A stretch of 64,000 nt of DNA from Rhizoctonia solani (lineage: Eukaryota; Basidiomycota; Agaricomycetes; Cantharellales; Ceratobasidiaceae). Where the stretch lies: NCBI RefSeq assembly GCF_016906535.1, contig NC_057384.1, positions 1,550,001-1,614,000 of the forward strand. Direction: 5' to 3'. Of this stretch, positions 57,991-64,000 are shown one piece after another; within the stretch, counting starts at the first letter, position 1, and every line of letters begins with the position of its first letter. The notes under the pieces are model-generated. The model saw only the letters and a program-made list of their open reading frames with translations, did not search any database and was not told the origin of the DNA. A program made the position numbers and the translations under genes.

Positions 57991-59118
57991 TTGTAAAGAT
58001 AGGTATAAAAAAACGAAAAGGAATTTGTGGGCTTTGGCTGATCAAGAGAGTGAGGTTGCTTGGACCGTGCTGAGGCTAACATTTCTCGAGATGCATATTT
58101 TATACCTGAGATCATCGGGACCAGTGTGCATAGCTTCGGGCTCCAGAAAGAATCGGAAAGGTACAGGTACAGTACCCAAGTGTTGAGAGAACGGTTACCG
58201 GGCCCGGCATAGCACAAATGAACGATGGGCTGATCAACTTGACGTTTCTGTACCTAGGAATATAGTATTTGCGAACACTGTGCCTGAGAGAGGAATAAAT
58301 TGATGTGGTTAATCTGCCGTCGGAGCACCGAGCACCGGATGGATGAATCAGAATATTCGTGCGGATGAAGTGCCGAGAAAATAAATCGCAGCGGGACCAA
58401 GTAGCCGTGGCCGGAAGGAGACACCGACCGATTTGCTTTGTTTTGGTTTTGTTTGGAAGGTGTCATCATGTCAGCCGCGGTCAGCGCTTCCAATCGCACA
58501 ACCGAGACCGGCGATCACTTGTCCTGAACGTCTGAATGATGAACATGCGAGCTTGGTAGGGCGTGAAAAAATATCAAGTGTCTGCTGGGCGCTTTTCTCT
58601 CTGACATTTGTCAAAAAATTATTCATGCCGAAAGCAATTACAACATTTGGAAAGGTGGTGCTTTAGATCCTCGGGGGTGTAATCCCACAGTCATACTACG
58701 TCGTCTTATCGATTATTGTGACATTAGCTCTCTCTTTAAACACCTTGCCATACCCGTTCGACTCCTCGCATTAAATCATACTCCTGATCTTGTAGCTTGC
58801 TTAGTCTCTCCCGGCTTTCGAACAAATTCATGTTCATTCATGATCAAACCGACATACAAAGTTTGCCGATATGCAATTAAATGTAAAATACATCAGCCTG
58901 GAAATCATAAACATCCGGTATCTCTATCAAACTATTGGCTAGCACAAAATTGGGTACAGTCGAACGAACTCATTCATTGATCGGAGCAGTATGCAGCTCA
59001 TCCCCAGGTTCCTCCATATAAACAAAGTCTTGACTCGGGTTTTCGAGACGTTCTCATTTCATTCCTCCGATTACGAGTTCTTGAATACCATGACTAATTA
59101 CTATGTCTTTAAGTCTAT
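57991..59118. other. Intergenic, no gene recognised
   Basis: No protein-like frame. It includes the promoter of the preceding minus-strand gene. Confidence 0.45.
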
Positions 59119-59970
59119 CTAAACCAAAGCGGTCGAAGGTCGAGTAAAGAATATGTAGCCTGTCAAGTACAGAAAAATTTGTAGTGACCGAAAAGAGACT
59201 TGGGTCCCATTTTGCTGCAAGGATTGAAAAGGATTGGTATTGGGCCGGGTATGAATCAGCTCAATGTTTCGTAGTTTGGGCATAGAAGATGCAGCCACCA
59301 GAAGAGAGACAAGAGCTGACAGGTGAGTCAATCGTATATCCTGAAGCCTGAGTTCGGCAAGTTCAGGAAAGCAAACTAGATTCCAGTCTACGTTAAAACC
59401 AGAAAGTCTTAGTTCCATTAAAGCAATGACTGAAGAATTGAGAAGTTTGTAATGAGTAGAATCCACTGGGAACAAAAATTGTGATTCATCCACTCGCTCA
59501 CAAGCAATGTAAGAGTCAGGGCCACGGATTTGTAAATTTAAACAAACTCCCGGAATGCTACGTTCTAGAAGGCTGGTAACAGCGTCTCATAGCGCATGAT
59601 AGATATATCCGCAAACATATATATCTCGGATCCTCGGTCAATAATCAGAGATAATTTGGGTTAAGCAATCCGCAGAGCCATCAAGTTCGGTGATCAGAGA
59701 TAGGTCGGAACTACTCGATCTCTCAAGAAAAAGGTTCAACATGGACTCGGAAGGCTTCCAGGCCGAAACCAAAGGAAGCGTTGACCAAAAGACTCCTCTT
59801 GACAAGCAGATTTTGTGCCAATCTGAGCAAATACCAAGTAAAACAAACAACCGCTGGTGGATGGACTGGATGATTAGTTTGGCTGTCAACTCTCGGCGCC
59901 TCTGAGGGTCGGACCCGTGGATGAAGAAAAGAGAAATGTGGACAAGTATCTGTTCGGGAATCGTACGCAT
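59119..59970 (-). pseudogene. F-box/LRR-like protein, two in-frame TGA stops
   Basis: One frame runs from MRTIPEQILVHISLFF (an F-box-like start) to the stop at 59119, through LITELDGSADCL and LRR-like segments such as LVCFPELAELRLQDIRL and MPKLRNIELIH. It is interrupted by TGA at 59638-59640 and 59587-59589. No GT donor lies between the coding sequence and the first stop, so an intron does not remove them. At both places an Arg codon CGA would fit, and one C-to-T change gives TGA. F-box proteins select substrates for SCF ubiquitin ligases; this copy is probably inactive, or an unusual gene model. Confidence 0.6.
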
Positions 59971-60538
59971 GTTCGAATTTATTTAGTCTGGGTAAAGTAG
60001 CCGTGGAAGTCAAGCACTCCCCAGGGATGGTCAACCAATCACGTCATGTGATTCGACCCGAGTTCAGTATGTAAGAACTGACTTTACCAACAGCCCCAAG
60101 TGACGACCACGAATGCCATATCATGATCATACTCCCATAAGTTTACACTATTTGCGAGAATATTGAGTCCCGAGAATTAGCGCTTCCTCGCTGTTTTAGA
60201 CCCTTGGCTACGTATAAAACAATATCCATGACCTTTTTCCCAAAAGCGCTCATTCATATGTCCTGGAGCAGCCGCATTCACTCGCTCTTAAAATCCAGCA
60301 AATTTCTTCATTGGTTGACTTCATCTTGGGTATGAAGAATATAATCAATGCATGATGACATGGCCTGTGGCCGGCCAATCGCAAACGATGCTCCAGTATT
60401 GCAGTATGTATGCTCCGATATTTGTGGAGCAGGAACGTGGCACAACCATGAATTGTATTGAAGTATATGTTCGATTCACCGATCCACTTGAAAGCCAGGA
60501 ACCAGATGAGATAGCGCCACGCTGCGACGACGACCACC
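59971..60538. other. Spacer and possible LINE 5' leader
   Basis: No gene. The right part may be the untranslated leader of the LINE, whose true 5' end I cannot place. Confidence 0.4.
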
Positions 60539-62800
60539 ATGACCGACAATCCTGAGCCCAAGGGCAAAGGCATTAGCTCGCGCTTTTCGAACATTTTGCG
60601 TCGTTCTACTCGCTCTACTTCTGATTTGACTGGCATACATGAACACGATATCGCATCTGAATACCCGACTGTTAGAAAAGTTATCAAAAAACCCAAAAAC
60701 AACGACTCTAATGACTCCATATCTATTTACGCCTCCGATGACTCTGACAAAAAACCCAGAAAAATAGCCAACGTTCCCAACCGTAAGCCTGCATACAAAA
60801 ATCCATTCTCTGCCATCCCTAGTGGAGGCACACAAGAGGCAGTCGCTAGCGCGCTAGCCGTAACTGACCGCATTTCGGACTACACCCTTAGCCCACCCCC
60901 CACAGTTCCTCTCGTCGCAAGCCCGCCGAGAAGCCCTGTCGTCGCAAACGCCGGCATCACACTGGTCATCAGCTCCTCACAAGAGTCCGAACAGGTTAGA
61001 GATGCCGGCGCGGCGCTGGCGCAACTCACGGAATATACGTTGGACGATGAACCTATCCATAGCCTGCCCAGGATCGCACCTGTTGAAATGGAGGCCGTAT
61101 CCAGGCCAGGATCCACCACCCCTACCCGAAACCGCACGAGACCCACCGAAAGACAAGTCACTCCCATGGAAGACTGGGTCTTCAGCAGTCAAGAACTACA
61201 CTGGTTCAAACGCCTCGAGGCTGGAGGCTACCCCGACAACGAAGCCCTCGAGCGCTGCATCAAATACTATACCATCACCAACCAAGCCATCGCCAACATT
61301 ATCGAGAATAGGCAACTATACGACAATACCGACGAAGAAACGAGCAGCACCAATGCATTCATTCAAAAAATCGAAAAACTCGGCAACCAAATCTCTTCAT
61401 TCGCCGAAAACGCGCTTTACAACGGCACGGAAGCAGGACCAAGTCGTCCAGAATCACCGATGAAGCAAGACGAAGAGGAAGACACATACATGGGCGAACC
61501 CGAACCCGGCCCGAACCAACCCAACCCCCTAACCACTGAAATCTGCTGGGGAACCGACGCTAAACCAGGCGAGTGGGGAGGTTACACCAACCCACCAGCA
61601 CCAACACACCCAGCCATTGCCGATCCCACCCAATCCATGCTCCAGGCGATTTTAACCAAGATGGGGCAGCTCGACGACATCAAGTCCCGACTAGACAAGC
61701 TCGAAGGCAAATCGCCGCAGGTACACACTGCACAAACGAGCACGTCTAGAAACAAACACACACCCAACTCAAGTCCCGCCCCAACCGCCAACCCTTCACA
61801 ATCGCGCCCTAGCTTTGCCAATGTCGCGGCGAAGGCGCCAGCCAAAGCCCCGGAGGTCAAAGCCTCTAACATTGCCGCTGCCATCAAGAGGGACATCGCC
61901 AAACCGGCGCCCGCACAGAGCGACGACAAGAATTTTGTTGTTCGTTTCAAAACTCTACCCGTCACCCAACCTAACCCCGAAAGCATATTCGTGGCCATGC
62001 GGGAATGCCTTGATGCCGCAAACCGCAACCTCGGCAAGGGCAGACTCACCAGAGTCCGGTGGTCACTAAAGGCAAGCCTCCACCTTTCCTTCTCTAATAA
62101 TGTCTCCGTCACGGCGATTGAAAACGCCATCCCACTGCTCATGGATCGTCTACGACTCCCTGAGTACGAGTTCGGACCTGAGGTCCCGTGGAGCAGACTA
62201 GTCGTCACAAACGTCCCCACCGGGATGGGCGGCTCTCTGCAACGCATGCGCAACCGCGAGGAGCTAACACAGCTCCTCAACGAAGCCTTTCCTGACTCCG
62301 CCAAATTTGGCTCAGTCAAACTTACCCTCGCACCCGACTGGCTAGCAGACCCCGCGCGATTACAAGCCGAGGGACGCAATGCCTCTACTGTCTCGTTTGC
62401 CTTCGAAGACGCAGGAGGTCTCACCTCGGCCCGTCTAATGAGCTCACCCACTCTCTTCATATACGGCAGAAGATGCGAAATCAAGAAGTTTAACCCCAAA
62501 CCTCTACTCCAAACCTGCTCAAAATGCGTCCGATACGGACATACCGAGCGTCAATGTCGCACCAAAAAACCCCGATGCCACAAATGCGGACGCAACAACC
62601 ACACAACCGACGAACACAACGCAGAAAACTGCCCACGATGCATCCGAGAGGGTAAAGGCAACCCGTGCGAATGCGTATACTGCACCTCATGCAGTCTTCA
62701 CGGACACCGCTTCAATACCCCCGAATGCCCTAAGATGTCCGAGTTCCGTCGCCCCATCACGCAAGTAATTGCTAACCGGTCCTCAACCCGCAATGATTGA
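60539..62800 (+). CDS. LINE ORF1 protein, 753 aa, with zinc knuckles
   Basis: RNA-binding chaperone-type ORF1. A charged Ser/Lys-rich N-terminus is followed by a Pro-rich, probably disordered linker. An RRM-like region sits at about residues 455-560 (NFVVRFKTLPVT...), then the C-terminal knuckles CSKCVRYGHTERQC and CHKCGRNNHTTDEH, and further Cys pairs near CECVYCTSC. The frame is intact. The stop overlaps the ORF2 start (ATGATTGA), suggesting translation of ORF2 by re-initiation. Confidence 0.88.
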   Translation: MTDNPEPKGKGISSRFSNILRRSTRSTSDLTGIHEHDIASEYPTVRKVIKKPKNNDSNDSISIYASDDSDKKPRKIANVPNRKPAYKNPFSAIPSGGTQEAVASALAVTDRISDYTLSPPPTVPLVASPPRSPVVANAGITLVISSSQESEQVRDAGAALAQLTEYTLDDEPIHSLPRIAPVEMEAVSRPGSTTPTRNRTRPTERQVTPMEDWVFSSQELHWFKRLEAGGYPDNEALERCIKYYTITNQAIANIIENRQLYDNTDEETSSTNAFIQKIEKLGNQISSFAENALYNGTEAGPSRPESPMKQDEEEDTYMGEPEPGPNQPNPLTTEICWGTDAKPGEWGGYTNPPAPTHPAIADPTQSMLQAILTKMGQLDDIKSRLDKLEGKSPQVHTAQTSTSRNKHTPNSSPAPTANPSQSRPSFANVAAKAPAKAPEVKASNIAAAIKRDIAKPAPAQSDDKNFVVRFKTLPVTQPNPESIFVAMRECLDAANRNLGKGRLTRVRWSLKASLHLSFSNNVSVTAIENAIPLLMDRLRLPEYEFGPEVPWSRLVVTNVPTGMGGSLQRMRNREELTQLLNEAFPDSAKFGSVKLTLAPDWLADPARLQAEGRNASTVSFAFEDAGGLTSARLMSSPTLFIYGRRCEIKKFNPKPLLQTCSKCVRYGHTERQCRTKKPRCHKCGRNNHTTDEHNAENCPRCIREGKGNPCECVYCTSCSLHGHRFNTPECPKMSEFRRPITQVIANRSSTRND

Positions 62801-63863
62801 GAGACATATCATCCAACTCAACGTGGCAGGCTGCAATCCGCGCATGCACGCCCTGCTAAACGAACCACTATACGCGCACTTTGATATCTTTATTTTTCAG
62901 GACATTTGGTGGGGCCGCATTGGCTCCCAGAAAAACATCAATCCGAACCTCCACAATATTTATGGCACCGTTAACTCCCCAAATTATTTATGCGTTATCC
63001 CACCAGGGTTCGAGGACAAGAAAGGCCCCAGCATCTGCATCTATATCCGCAAAGACCGCCAGCTACATGCACAATTTTCGGACTGCGTCCCTACTCATCG
63101 TGACATTCTGGCCCTCAACGTATTTATCAACAATTCAAAATTCTTGATTATCAACATTTACGCTCACGGAAAAGAAGCTAACAAAACTATACAACATATT
63201 ACCGAACAAATCATACCAGCAGACCAACCCATAATCATCACGGGAGACTTCAATCTACATCACCCTGACTGGGCCCTTGACAACTCCAAGTGGAAAAACA
63301 GACACCCCAATCAAGTAGAGAGAGAATTTAGGGACTTTGCTGAGTACAACGACTTGATTCTCCTGAACACCACATCCTCCCCCACCCGCATTGCCCCCAA
63401 CCCCAACTCCAACTCCATTATAGATCTTACGTTTATTAATCCCAGGGCTGTCAAGGTGTGGCCCAACATCAACTGGGAAGTTGACACACCCTTGACCGGC
63501 AGATTGTGCGGGTTGGACCATATGGCAATCACATGGTCCATCACGCCATTTGATCAAGACAAGCCTGTCAAAGACACCACCCCACCCAATCACAGGCACA
63601 TCAGCCCCAAGCAGGAGGACAAATGGGTCAAAGCATTCAGCAACGCCATCAAGAAGTTTGACCTCCCCAAAGACCCAACAACGGCCAAAGATGCTGACTT
63701 GATCACGGGGGCAATCTTGGAAGCCATGTCAACCGCCACAATTAAAACAATGCCAGACAGCAAGAAAAAGAGTAGCGGACCAGTCCAATCCCCATGGTGG
63801 AATGCCAAATGCTCAGGCGCGCTCAACAACCTCAAACACAACCCCAAAGGACGTAGTTGCAAC
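62793..63863 (+). pseudogene. LINE ORF2, apurinic-type endonuclease domain, truncated
   Basis: The start at 62793 (MIERHIIQLNVAG) opens an exonuclease-endonuclease-phosphatase fold that nicks the target DNA. It has FIFQDIWW (metal-binding position), ITGDFNLHHPDWA (catalytic), SIIDLTFINPRA and LDHMAITWSI (catalytic His). After about residue 350 the frame enters the inserted tRNA-like repeat and stops. No RT is present in the window. Confidence 0.85.
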
Positions 63864-63971
63864 TGTCATAAACAGAGGAAAATAGAACTAGCCGGAATTG
63901 AACCAGCTTGACCACTAAGCCATAGAGCCCTATTATTCCTCTGCTGACAACCCATGATCACACCTGCTACC
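63864..63971 (-). repeat. tRNA-like 108 bp repeat, copy 2
   Basis: Inverted copy of 42813-42920, the same length, with A box, B box and the long stem preserved. It is inserted in LINE ORF2. The LTR that follows at 63972 abuts its end. Confidence 0.72.
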
Positions 63972-64000
63972 TGTCCTAGACGTCCATTAGGGCATCGAGG
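63972..64000 (-). mobile_element. Start of an LTR related to the solo LTR at 43512, cut by the window end
   Basis: TGTCCTAGACGTCC...GGGCATCGAGG matches TGTCCTAGACATC...GGACATCAAGG at the edge of the 43512-44081 LTR. Only 29 bp are visible. Confidence 0.55.

Larger units (their letters stand above)
60539..63863 (+). mobile_element. LINE (non-LTR retrotransposon), 3' part displaced or lost
   Basis: ORF1 and ORF2 overlap by 8 bp. ORF2 stops being LINE sequence at 63863, where the 108 bp tRNA-like repeat is inserted, followed by an LTR at 63972. The reverse transcriptase would lie beyond the window if the LINE resumes. The 5' boundary is given as the ORF1 start because no TSD could be fixed. Confidence 0.85.

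Overview
The window is nuclear DNA of a filamentous basidiomycete. The evidence is many 45-65 bp GT-AG introns (one GC-AG), a B-type (STE3) pheromone receptor beside a CaaX pheromone precursor gene, a DUF6535-type gene, MYND-finger and tyrosinase genes, and Ty3/gypsy chromodomain elements. The gene content and repeat style resemble Rhizoctonia/Thanatephorus (Agaricomycetes, Cantharellales); that assignment is inference, because no database was searched.

Layout. 0.2-7.3 kb: a small secreted cysteine-rich protein, a divergent STE3-like receptor and pheromone precursor pair, a MITE and a small uncertain gene. 7.7-17.2 kb: two large conserved genes whose exons I could join completely in frame, the TFIIIC subunit Tfc4 (18 exons, 1007 aa) and a multi-PAS hybrid histidine kinase (16 exons, about 1327 aa). 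17.9-20.5 kb: a 5'-truncated LINE, a second MITE copy and a fragment of a MYND-family gene. 20.7-42.8 kb: a DUF6535 gene cut in two by an 18.7 kb nest of three LTR elements. 43.5-45 kb: a solo LTR and the 3' half of a MYND gene. 45.9-58 kb: an ARMC8/Gid5-like armadillo protein, a secreted tyrosinase, a complete MYND protein and an unrecognised 217 aa protein. 59.1-60 kb: an F-box pseudogene. 60.5-64 kb: a LINE with ORF1 and ORF2, broken by a 108 bp tRNA-like repeat that is followed by another LTR.

The nest can be ordered from target-site duplications. Gypsy element 2 (minus strand) inserted in the DUF6535 gene (TSD CAGCC). Gypsy element 1 (plus strand) then inserted in the left LTR of element 2 (TSD TTCAG). 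Element 3 inserted in the pol gene of element 2 (TSD TTCTT, one copy mutated to TTCTC).

Element 3 is the most unusual object. It has 467-468 bp LTRs with TG...CA ends, a polypurine tract and a 5 bp TSD, but no reverse transcriptase is visible. On its sense strand it carries a CCHH zinc-knuckle ORF and an unrecognised ORF. On its antisense strand it carries an intron-containing gene with the HUH endonuclease and SF3 helicase motifs of a geminivirus/CRESS-type Rep. If the LTRs recombined to a one-LTR circle, the LTR, which holds a GC-rich hairpin, would lie between two divergent transcription units, as the origin does in ambisense CRESS DNA genomes.

The gypsy copies show decay by C-to-T and G-to-A changes. 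All four differences between the two LTRs of element 1 are at CpG sites, and element 2 has lost catalytic residues in both reverse transcriptase and integrase.
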